DNA from: Rhizobium aethiopicum
Lineage (GTDB): Bacteria > Pseudomonadota > Alphaproteobacteria > Rhizobiales > Rhizobiaceae
Direction: 5' to 3'
Assembly (NCBI RefSeq): GCF_014197535.1
Contig: NZ_JACIFV010000001.1
Coordinates: 1-64,000 of the forward strand
Length of the DNA: 64,000 nt
Made by a program: the position numbers and the translations under genes. Under the pieces are notes generated by a model. That model was not told the origin of the DNA. It saw only the letters and a program-made list of their open reading frames with translations, and did not search any database. This document shows, in pieces, positions 18,330 to 24,817 of this stretch; the first letter of the stretch is position 1; the number at the start of each line of letters is the position of its first letter.

Positions 18330-18920
18330 TCAGTAAAGCGGTTCGTCGTAAACCGGCTTGCCGTCGACGAGCAGGCTGCGAATCTGCGCGCTTCCATCCG
18401 GCGAGACCCTCACCGCTATGGCGACGTTGCCATCGTTGCGGGCCTCCTCGATCGGTTTGCCCTGACCTTCCGGAACGTAGTAGCGCTCGATGCCGTATTC
18501 GACCCGGATGCTGTCGCCCGCGGCCAGCCCGCCGCTATAAAAAGGCTTGCTGCGCAGGATCACCGTCTCCGGCTGCGGCGGCAACGCCTGGAAGGACGAT
18601 TCGCTCACCGTCCAGAAACCGTCCGCCTGCTTCTTCAACCGGACCCATAGCGTGCGTTCGCCGGGTTCGGCGGGAATGCCGCCGAAGACCGTCTGCACCG
18701 GGACGGTGGAAATGTCGTAATTCAAGACGACATAATCACCGCGCAGGAAATCGCGTGGATCGACCGGGGTCGTCTTCAGCAGGACTTCAGCGCCGTTGCT
18801 GAGGATCGACGCACGGCTCTGGATGATCGTGCCGAGGATTAAGGTCTGCAAGCCGGCGACGATGATCGCCGAAATGAGATAACCCCTGCCGGACTGCAAC
18901 CTTGCTATCAACGAGCTCAT
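18330..18920 (-). CDS. GDYXXLXY-domain membrane-anchored protein
   Basis: A 196-residue protein with one N-terminal membrane segment (residues 13-32, GYLISAIIVAGLQTLILG) and a periplasmic domain carrying the signature GDYVVLNY at about residue 62. Such proteins nearly always pair with a DUF2157 polytopic protein, as here: their frames overlap by ATGA (18920-18917). The function is unknown; envelope or stress roles have been suggested for the pair in other bacteria. Confidence 0.88.
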   Translation of the reverse strand: MSSLIARLQSGRGYLISAIIVAGLQTLILGTIIQSRASILSNGAEVLLKTTPVDPRDFLRGDYVVLNYDISTVPVQTVFGGIPAEPGERTLWVRLKKQADGFWTVSESSFQALPPQPETVILRSKPFYSGGLAAGDSIRVEYGIERYYVPEGQGKPIEEARNDGNVAIAVRVSPDGSAQIRSLLVDGKPVYDEPLY

Positions 18921-20011
18921 GCGCGCGCCTCCCGTGAAAAGCGCCGTTCGAGACGAATGACGATCCAGGCGACAAGCGCCACCACGAGACCGGAGAACAG
19001 GAAGAGGCTCGACGTGCCGAGGATCGAACCGACGGTGACGGAGGCGAGATAGAGCATCTCGGCGGCAAAGGTCGTATAGGCGAGATAACGCACCGCGCCG
19101 TTGTCCCTGCCATGCAGCGCAATCGCCAGCACGGCAGCGGCGAGCGTCGCCACCCCGAGCACCACCAGCCGCCAGCCTTGCTCGATCTCGATATGCAGCA
19201 GCAGCAGGCCGATGACGGCGATGAAGAAGCTGTAGAAAGCCGGCGCTGCGCCGGCACTCCTGACGAGGGAAGCGATACGGGGGTACGGCAACGCCGTCAG
19301 CGCGAACACCGCCATGCCGCCGATTGCGAAGGCGAGCGCCACCGCGATCCCCTCATAAAGCGTGTAGAGCCACGCGAGCCAGCCGATCAGCAGCAGATAG
19401 GCGAGATGCCGGGCCCGCTCGGCACCGGTGTAACGCACCAGCGCGATTGTGATCACCGCCATGATCGGCGCCATCCAGGGATCAAGTCCGATCCAGTGCG
19501 TGTCGTTGTTCTCGAGGTAGACGGCGAAGGACGCCCAGGAGAGAAAGCCCGCGACAACGACCACCGCGCCCGAGCGGAACAGGATCGCCGAGATCGTCGC
19601 AATCGCGAACCAGAGATACATCACCGTCTGCTCGTCGCCGGAGAGATGATACATCTGCCCGACCAGCGAGATCGCGCCACCGAAGCTCATCGCGCCGATG
19701 ACCAGCAGCCCGCTTGCTGCCGCTGTCGCACCCCGGGCAAACATGGAGGCGGCGGCAATGTGCACAGCCCAGATCAGCGCGAGAATGGCGCCGACCCGGA
19801 CGAGCCGCGGAATGGCCTCCCAGTTGGACGCGACGACCAGCAGGACGGCAGCCGCAAGCAGCACCGCCGCCAGCGCCATCAGCACCCGGCCCAGGCTGAA
19901 ACTTGCCGGACGGCTGTCATATTCGGTGAGAAGCTTGGCCGCCGTTTCCTGTCCAATCAGACCCTTGCCCACCCAGAGCGAGAGATCCCGCTCCAATCTG
20001 CCGCGATACAT
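18917..20011 (-). CDS. DUF2157 polytopic membrane protein
   Basis: A 364-residue protein with a soluble N-terminal DUF2157 region (LERDLSLWVGKGLIGQETAAKLL) followed by about ten hydrophobic segments. ATG 20011 is chosen for its AGGGGTGGAGGC site; the open frame extends to 20113 without family similarity. Its TGA overlaps the ATG of the GDYXXLXY gene, so both are made together and probably form one inner-membrane complex. The reaction or transported substrate is unknown. Confidence 0.87.
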   Translation of the reverse strand: MYRGRLERDLSLWVGKGLIGQETAAKLLTEYDSRPASFSLGRVLMALAAVLLAAAVLLVVASNWEAIPRLVRVGAILALIWAVHIAAASMFARGATAAASGLLVIGAMSFGGAISLVGQMYHLSGDEQTVMYLWFAIATISAILFRSGAVVVVAGFLSWASFAVYLENNDTHWIGLDPWMAPIMAVITIALVRYTGAERARHLAYLLLIGWLAWLYTLYEGIAVALAFAIGGMAVFALTALPYPRIASLVRSAGAAPAFYSFFIAVIGLLLLHIEIEQGWRLVVLGVATLAAAVLAIALHGRDNGAVRYLAYTTFAAEMLYLASVTVGSILGTSSLFLFSGLVVALVAWIVIRLERRFSREARA

Positions 20012-20197
20012 GCCTCCACCCCTCATTTCCGTGACGCTCGCTCCGGCGCTACGGCTTCCATTGTTATAGCCGCAGCGAGCGGCTTCGCAAACGCCCGTCC
20101 CGGCGACAAACATCCAAATTCCTCATTGGTCTAATTTGGGTCAGATGTTAACCGGCCGCTAACGTCGCAACTGCTAATATGAGCATATGAAGGAGAG
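20012..20197. other. Intergenic spacer, left part
   Basis: No gene is supported here. It contains the promoter side of the DUF2157 pair (- strand). The sequence becomes AT-rich around 20120-20200, before the palindrome and the small RNA promoter. Confidence 0.5.
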
Positions 20198-20216
20198 GTA
20201 TGCGGTTTACGCATAC
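20198..20216. promoter_or_regulatory. Perfect inverted repeat upstream of the small RNA promoter
   Basis: GTATGCG-gttta-CGCATAC has 7-bp perfect arms and a 5-nt centre, and is flanked by AGGAG/CTCCT-like bases that lengthen the symmetry imperfectly. It lies about 15 nt before the TTGCACTGCA box. It may be a regulator site or an RNA hairpin. Confidence 0.4.
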
Positions 20217-20230
20217 TCCTCATGTATTTA

Positions 20231-20265
20231 TTGCACTGCAAAATATCAATTAGTCATACTATTTA
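20231..20265 (+). promoter_or_regulatory. Promoter of the small RNA with TTGCACTGCA box
   Basis: TTGCACTGCAAAAT at 20231-20244 stands 29 nt before TATTTA (20260-20265). The same box at the same distance from TATATA precedes the second DUF1127 gene. A -35/-10 reading TTGCAC-18-CATACT is also possible. The transcript start would be near 20272, or nearer the hairpins if another promoter is used. Confidence 0.5.
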
Positions 20266-20337
20266 TCGCTCTAAGGACGGGGATGGCGCCCCGGCCCGGT
20301 TTTCCGGAAGCCCACGGATGCTTTGTTCGTGACGAGA

Positions 20338-20456
20338 TTCGCAGCCGCGCACTCCTCCTCCCAAGCGCGCTGCGATAGACTGGCAACACTCCTCCTCCCA
20401 GTTGCCAGTCAATATAATGCGCCCGCCGGATCCTCCCCCGGCGGGCGTTTTGTTTT
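20338..20456 (+). ncRNA. Cuckoo-type (alpha-r14/NfeR1-like) small RNA with anti-Shine-Dalgarno loops
   Basis: Two hairpins follow each other. The first has arms CGCAGCCGCGC/GCGCGCTGCG (20340-20350, 20365-20374, one bulge) and loop ACTCCTCCTCCCAA. The second has perfect arms GACTGGCAAC/GTTGCCAGTC (20378-20387, 20401-20410) and loop ACTCCTCCTCCCA. A terminator with an ATCCTCCC loop ends the RNA. Repeated CCTCCTCCC loops plus a terminator are the signature of the rhizobial cuckoo RNA / alpha-r14 group. Its member NfeR1 in S. meliloti is linked to osmoadaptation and nodulation and pairs with ribosome sites of target mRNAs. The 5' end is uncertain and may extend to about 20272. Confidence 0.85.
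20420..20456 (+). terminator. Rho-independent terminator of the small RNA
   Basis: Arms CGCCCGCCGG/CCGGCGGGCG (20420-20429, 20438-20447) with loop ATCCTCCC are followed by TTTTGTTTT. The loop repeats the anti-Shine-Dalgarno theme. Confidence 0.92.
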
Positions 20457-20890
20457 GACAACAACACGGCATGTAATTCAACCACTTATCGGCATCGCGC
20501 CGCAGCGTTGCCGGCAAAGCAGGCGCCCGACGTCTTCGTCGTATGAAGCTGTGGCACCGCATCGCGACCCCATGGTTTTGCTGCCGGCGTTGAGATGAAC
20601 GAATAGCCTGGCGCTTCAGCGAAACGCCGTCGGGCCGATCAATCCAAGGGCAGCTTTGTTTCATCGCAGCGAGTGAGCGGGAGAAAAGGCGGAATTCTCC
20701 AGGGATTATTTTGCCTATTCGTTGACCAGACTGCGGTAAGATTGTGTAAAGCATTGCACAGCTCGCATGGGTGATTTGAAAACTTGGCTGTTTTCGTTCT
20801 TCGCGCCGCAACATATATTCCGGTCATCAAATAGAGGTCAGCGCCGATCGTTGGCTGCTGGCAGATCAAACCCTCGGAAAGGGGCTCAAC
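20457..20890. promoter_or_regulatory. Leader and promoter region of the first DUF1127 gene
   Basis: No protein gene is supported. A TATATT box at 20814-20819 suggests a transcript start near 20826 and a leader of about 65 nt. TTGCACA at 20754 is only a partial match to the TTGCACTGCA box. Otherwise nothing distinct is seen. Confidence 0.4.
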
Positions 20891-21037
20891 ATGAACATCA
20901 CTCGCTCTTTTAACAACTGGCGCAAGTATCGTCAGACCGTCACGGAACTCGGTCGCATGACCAACCGCGAATTGCATGACCTCGGCATCGACCGTTCGGA
21001 CATCCATCGCGTCGCTCGCGAAGCTTCTTCTCGCTAA
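20891..21037 (+). CDS. DUF1127 (YjiS-like) small basic protein, 48 aa
   Basis: A 48-residue Arg-rich micro-protein beginning MNITRSFNNWRKYRQT, with TELGRMTNRELHDLGIDR and SDIHRVAREA, the full DUF1127 pattern (W-R, L..L.dreL.DiGi.R.dI). Start ATG 20891 follows GGGGCTCAAC. In Agrobacterium and Brucella such proteins influence RNA turnover, phosphate and fucose uptake and stress responses, and several are controlled by LysR regulators of the VtlR/LsrB type. Its 3' UTR has a CCTCCC-loop hairpin and then a terminator. A second, related gene lies at 21337. Confidence 0.93.
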   Translation: MNITRSFNNWRKYRQTVTELGRMTNRELHDLGIDRSDIHRVAREASSR

Positions 21038-21044
21038 TTCAAGC

Positions 21045-21072
21045 CGATCACTGCTTCCTCCCAAGCAGATCG
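21045..21072 (+). ncRNA. Anti-Shine-Dalgarno hairpin in the 3' UTR of the first DUF1127 gene
   Basis: CGATC-(AC)-TGCTT pairs with AAGCA-GATCG around the loop CCTCCC (21057-21062): ten pairs with a 2-nt bulge. With the terminator at 21086-21116 it looks like one arm of the cuckoo RNA at 20338, so the 3' UTR may itself be released as, or act as, a small RNA. Confidence 0.55.
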
Positions 21073-21085
21073 CCGATGATTGAAA

Positions 21086-21116
21086 CGCCCGCTGCACCGC
21101 AGCGGGCGTTTTCTTT
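21086..21116 (+). terminator. Rho-independent terminator of the first DUF1127 gene
   Basis: Arms CGCCCGCTGC/GCAGCGGGCG with an ACC loop are followed by TTTTCTTTT. Perfect 10-bp stem. Confidence 0.92.
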
Positions 21117-21236
21117 TGCAAGCAACCTACTGCCGCTCCGGTTGCGACCTTCCCCGTTCTTTCGCCCGCTTAAAAAATATTCACCGCTCAAATTGCGAGC
21201 ATCATCGTGCACAATTGCATGGCAGACGCCTTTTAT

Positions 21237-21271
21237 TTGCACTGCACAATGCGACCAATATCGCCTATATA
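21237..21271 (+). promoter_or_regulatory. Promoter of the second DUF1127 gene with TTGCACTGCA box
   Basis: TTGCACTGCACAAT (21237-21250) precedes TATATA (21266-21271) by the same 29 nt as in the small RNA promoter. Thirteen of 14 box bases agree between the two sites. A transcript start near 21278 would give a leader of about 59 nt. Confidence 0.5.
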
Positions 21272-21336
21272 AACATCAACCGCAGAGAGACAGGCGATCC
21301 CGCCGTCCCGCGGATATTTGTTCGAGGAAGAAGACA

Positions 21337-21480
21337 ATGAACCCGATCCGCATCGCAAAAAGCTGGCTCAGCTATCGTCGTACAATCAACGAACTCGGCA
21401 GCCTGTCGAACCAGACCCTGTCCGATATCGGCGTCAGCCGCTACGACATCCGCAACATCGCATCCCGCTCTTTCCGCTAG
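21337..21480 (+). CDS. DUF1127 (YjiS-like) small basic protein, 47 aa
   Basis: A 47-residue paralogue of the protein at 20891: MNPIRIAKSWLSYRRT, then INELGSLSNQTLSDIGVSR and YDIRNIASRSF. The DUF1127 core L..L....L.DIGvsR.dI is complete. ATG 21337 has a GAGGAAGAAGACA site. It has its own promoter box and terminator, so it is transcribed separately from the first copy. No anti-Shine-Dalgarno hairpin is seen in its 3' UTR. The two proteins are alike in layout but clearly diverged. Confidence 0.93.
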   Translation: MNPIRIAKSWLSYRRTINELGSLSNQTLSDIGVSRYDIRNIASRSFR

Positions 21481-21513
21481 TCGCGGACCTGGTAACGGGC
21501 ACGATGCTTCAAG

Positions 21514-21539
21514 ACGGCGCCATCAGGGCGCCGTTTTTG
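21514..21539 (+). terminator. Rho-independent terminator of the second DUF1127 gene
   Basis: Arms ACGGCGCC/GGCGCCGT with a 5-nt loop (ATCAG) are followed by TTTTGA, 34 nt after the stop codon. Confidence 0.88.
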
Positions 21540-21585
21540 ATTCCGGGGTGTTGGATCGCACCTGCCGACATGATATCAGCCCGGA

Positions 21586-23019
21586 ATGAACACTATCTCC
21601 TCCTACTCCCCTATCCACGTCGTCGGCGGCGGGCTCGCCGGTTCGGAAGCCGCGTGGCAGATCGCCAGTGCGGGCGTTCCCGTCATTCTGCATGAGATGC
21701 GCGGCGTGCGCGGCACGGATGCGCACAAGACCGACGATCTTGCCGAACTCGTCTGCTCCAATTCCTTCCGTTCCGACGATGCGACCAGCAATGCCGTCGG
21801 TGTCATCCATGCGGAAATGCGCATGGCTGGCTCGCTGATCATGGCCGCTGCCGACCGCCACCAGGTACCGGCCGGCGGGGCGCTCGCCGTTGATCGCGAC
21901 GGCTTTTCGGATGCCGTGACCCGCGCCATCCACGACCACCCGCTCATCACTGTCGTGCGTGAAGAGATCACCGGCCTGCCGCCGAGCGACTGGGATCTTG
22001 CCATCGTCGCCACCGGACCACTGACGGCGCCGTCGCTCGCAGCCGCCATCCAGGCGGAGACAGGCGAGGATTCGCTTGCTTTCTTCGACGCTATCGCGCC
22101 GATCGTCTACCGAGAGAGCATCGACATGGATATCTGCTGGTATCAGTCGCGCTACGACAAGGTCGGCCCCGGCGGCACGGGCAAGGATTATATCAACTGC
22201 CCGATGGACGAAGCGCAATACAACGCCTTCGTCGACGCGTTGATCGCAGGCGACACGGTCGGTTTCAAGGAATGGGAAGGCACCCCCTATTTCGACGGCT
22301 GCCTGCCGATCGAGGTCATGGCCGAACGCGGCCGCGAGACGCTGCGCCACGGGCCGATGAAGCCGATGGGTTTGACGAACGCGCATAACCCGACCGTCAA
22401 GGCCTATGCCGTTGTGCAGCTGCGGCAGGACAATGCGCTCGGTACCCTCTACAACATGGTCGGCTTTCAGACGAAGCTGAAATACGGCGCGCAGGCGGAA
22501 ATCTTCCGGATGATTCCGGGTCTTCAAAATGCGGAATTTGCCCGGCTCGGCGGCCTGCACCGCAATACCTACATCAACTCCCCCACCTTGCTCGACCCAT
22601 CGCTGACGCTGAAATCACGGCCGGGCTTGCGCTTCGCCGGCCAGATCACCGGCTGCGAGGGTTATGTGGAAAGCGCCAGCGTCGGGCTGATGGCCGGGCG
22701 TTTCGCCGCTGCCGAACGCAAGGGCGAGGCGATCTCGCTGCCGCCGGCGACGACGGCACTCGGTTCGCTGCTCGGTCATATCACCGGCGGGCACATTGTG
22801 ACGGAGGAGGAGCCGGGCAAGCGATCGTTCCAGCCGATGAACATCAATTTCGGGCTGTTTCCGGAGCTCGAGCCCGGCTCGATCGTCAAGCCCGAGGGCG
22901 TCAAGCGCTTTCGCGGCAAGGACAAAACGATCATGAAACGGCAGTTGATCGCGCGTCGCGCGCTTGCAGACTGCGCCGCCTGGCTCGGTCAGACACCGAC
23001 CTTTGCCGAAAGTGCCTAA
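21586..23019 (+). CDS. trmFO: Methylenetetrahydrofolate--tRNA-(uracil-54-C5)-methyltransferase
   Basis: A 477-residue flavoenzyme that makes ribothymidine-54 in the tRNA T loop using methylene-THF and FADH2 instead of SAM. FAD site [16 protein letters not shown] at residues 12-27; [47 protein letters not shown] and [11 protein letters not shown] are strong TrmFO blocks, with [14 protein letters not shown] near the C-terminus. Full length. It is convergent with the small membrane-anchored gene at 23029, with only 9 nt between stops. Confidence 0.96.
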   Translation: MNTISSYSPIHVVGGGLAGSEAAWQIASAGVPVILHEMRGVRGTDAHKTDDLAELVCSNSFRSDDATSNAVGVIHAEMRMAGSLIMAAADRHQVPAGGALAVDRDGFSDAVTRAIHDHPLITVVREEITGLPPSDWDLAIVATGPLTAPSLAAAIQAETGEDSLAFFDAIAPIVYRESIDMDICWYQSRYDKVGPGGTGKDYINCPMDEAQYNAFVDALIAGDTVGFKEWEGTPYFDGCLPIEVMAERGRETLRHGPMKPMGLTNAHNPTVKAYAVVQLRQDNALGTLYNMVGFQTKLKYGAQAEIFRMIPGLQNAEFARLGGLHRNTYINSPTLLDPSLTLKSRPGLRFAGQITGCEGYVESASVGLMAGRFAAAERKGEAISLPPATTALGSLLGHITGGHIVTEEEPGKRSFQPMNINFGLFPELEPGSIVKPEGVKRFRGKDKTIMKRQLIARRALADCAAWLGQTPTFAESA

Positions 23020-23028
23020 GCAGCTGTT

Positions 23029-23496
23029 CTACTGCTTGTTGGCGGCGGAAATACTGTCGGACGGCAGATCCTTATCCGGCTCGGCGATGTAATTGCCGAG
23101 CAGCCAGAGCGCCACTTCGGAAGCCTCCTTCGGCGAAGCAAACTCGAATCTGCCGTTGTGGTTGGGCGCATCCGGAAATTCGATCATCAATCCCCTGCCC
23201 GTCTCCGTGCTTACGGCACGCACACGGCCGGGCTCGATCAGATGACAGGAGAAATGGCGTGCCATGTTGCGCATGAGGCCGGCCTTGTTGTCGTGCAGGC
23301 GCACGAAGATCGCCTGACCGTTTTCGGTGGCCTGCAGCTGGCGGATCGCCTCGTTGGGAAAGGCGCGGCCGAACTCGATGATGGCCAGGCCCGTGTCGTG
23401 CAGACTGTCTTCCTTGTTTTGCGCGGCCATGCGTGTGGCCACGAAAGCAAAGAAGATGACGATGGCGAAAAGGACGCACCAGACGATAATGCCCAC
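23029..23496 (-). CDS. Conserved rhizobial membrane-anchored protein, unknown function
   Basis: A 155-residue protein with one N-terminal membrane segment (residues 2-24, IIVWCVLFAIVIFFAFVAT) and a soluble domain of about 125 residues (IIEFGRAFPNEAIRQLQATENGQ is its start). No known motif is recognised. Codon use and GC match core neighbours, and I remember it as a rhizobial hypothetical protein. It lies 70 nt downstream of the phytoene synthase-like gene and may be in the yajC-secDF run. Confidence 0.78.
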   Translation of the reverse strand: MGIIVWCVLFAIVIFFAFVATRMAAQNKEDSLHDTGLAIIEFGRAFPNEAIRQLQATENGQAIFVRLHDNKAGLMRNMARHFSCHLIEPGRVRAVSTETGRGLMIEFPDAPNHNGRFEFASPKEASEVALWLLGNYIAEPDKDLPSDSISAANKQ

Positions 23497-23566
23497 GCCG
23501 AGTCTCCGTTCAAAGCATAGTGGTGAGGTCTTGTAGCGCGCGAGACTTGCGCGAATTTGACCGATA

Positions 23567-24424
23567 TCAGATTTTCCGGCGGGCCGCAGCCAGCGCCATT
23601 CTGAGTTGGCGGCGCCATTGCGGCGACTGCAGCGGCCGGTCGAACAGGAGAGCGCCCAGCCTCTGCGCCTTCAGCAGCGCCGGTTCGGCCAAGGTTGCGG
23701 GCAGGAAGGCAGGGAACACGGCTGGCGCAATCGACCCTGCCGCTCTCGCCTTTGCCAGATGCTCAAGGCCGAGGCCGGCGAAGGCCTCAATGGCGGCGGA
23801 GACGCGCGGCCGGTCTTCGCCGGCGAGGAAGGCGTCGCGATCGAGGCCGGTGGCGGAAAGGATCTGCAGTGGAATATAGAGCTGGCCGCGGCGGCGATGC
23901 AGCGGCATCAGCAGCAACAGCCCGGCAATCGCCTGTGCGACGCCGGCATGGCCGGCGGCATTCGCCGATCGCGGGGCCTCCTCCGGCGAAAGCACGAGGC
24001 TTGCGAGCTGGATCAGCGCGGAGGCCGTTTCGCCGGCATAACCTTCGAGCGAGACCCGCGTCTCCATCGGATCGTCATAGAGGTCGAAAGTGCGGGCATC
24101 GATCATGTCGACCAGCGTCTTGCGCGGCAAGCGATGGGTTTCGATCGCGGTCAGAAGTGCGGCGGCGACGGGATTGGCCGCCGTCGAGCCATGCGCGCTG
24201 CCCTGCAGCAGGTCGCGCCAGTATTGCATGCGCACTTCGCCCGGCAGCGGCTCGTGCACCAGATCGCGGATGCGGGCAAGCTCCGCATTGAACTCGTAAA
24301 GGGCCGCTAGCGCGCCGCGCTTCTCCTGCGGTGACAGGAGACAGGCGAGATAACGGTCGCGATCATTGTCGCGCAGCATCGCCAGGCAGATGTCCTGGTT
24401 CGTCGCTATTTTCGTATCAGCCAT
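23567..24424 (-). CDS. Phytoene/squalene synthase-family protein (NDUFAF6-like)
   Basis: A 285-residue all-helical protein. RDRYLACLLSPQEKRGALAALYEFNAELARI and EPLPGEVRMQYWRDLL match the squalene/phytoene synthase family. The Asp-rich catalytic motifs of true synthases are poorly kept: the first is replaced by EFNAELARI and the second by GVAQAIAGLLLLMPLHRRRGQLYIP. It therefore resembles the NDUFAF6/SicA complex I assembly branch more than a carotenoid enzyme. No carotenoid genes are nearby. The role in complex I assembly is inferred from family knowledge. Confidence 0.75.
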   Translation of the reverse strand: MADTKIATNQDICLAMLRDNDRDRYLACLLSPQEKRGALAALYEFNAELARIRDLVHEPLPGEVRMQYWRDLLQGSAHGSTAANPVAAALLTAIETHRLPRKTLVDMIDARTFDLYDDPMETRVSLEGYAGETASALIQLASLVLSPEEAPRSANAAGHAGVAQAIAGLLLLMPLHRRRGQLYIPLQILSATGLDRDAFLAGEDRPRVSAAIEAFAGLGLEHLAKARAAGSIAPAVFPAFLPATLAEPALLKAQRLGALLFDRPLQSPQWRRQLRMALAAARRKI

Positions 24425-24426
24425 CG

Positions 24427-24813
24427 TCAGACCGCAATCAATGCCGCCGCGACGGCGCGCTGCTCCGACAGCATGATGTTGAAGGTGCGCACCGCCGCAC
24501 CCGTGCTCATCGGATCGGAAGAAATGCCGCGCGCCTTCAGCGCCTGTTTCAATTCGTCGGGCAGACGGCGAAGCTCGGTTCCGGTCCCGACGAGCAGAAC
24601 CTCGATATCATCAGCCTCATCAAGCACACGGCGGAAGTTTTCCGGCGACAGCGGCTTCGACATGTCCATGTCCCAGCCGTAAATGCCGGAGGGCAGGCAA
24701 AGGATCGAGCCGCGATGCGACATGTCGGCAAAACGGAAACCGCCATTGCCGTAAGTGTCGATCGGGGCCCGGCCGGGAAAATGCGCCGCGCGGATTTCTA
24801 TGCCTTTTGCCAT
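24427..24813 (-). CDS. Mth938-like (DUF498) domain protein, NDUFAF3-like
   Basis: A 128-residue protein with the DUF498/Mth938 fold: HFPGRAPIDTYGNGGFRF near the start, IEVLLVGTGTELRRLP in the middle and MSTGAAVRTFNIMLSEQRAVAAALI at the end. The eukaryotic relative NDUFAF3 assembles complex I. It lies 4 nt after secDF and 2 nt before the NDUFAF6-like gene, so the neighbours are co-transcribed, matching the pairing of two complex I assembly-like proteins with the Sec genes. Confidence 0.87.
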   Translation of the reverse strand: MAKGIEIRAAHFPGRAPIDTYGNGGFRFADMSHRGSILCLPSGIYGWDMDMSKPLSPENFRRVLDEADDIEVLLVGTGTELRRLPDELKQALKARGISSDPMSTGAAVRTFNIMLSEQRAVAAALIAV

Positions 24814-24817
24814 GTTT

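Noticed and set aside
20338..20410. CCTCCTCCC repeats considered a CRISPR or ribosome-site cluster
   Set aside because: Only two units, each enclosed in its own hairpin and followed by a terminator; this is a small RNA, and the motif is the complement of a ribosome site.
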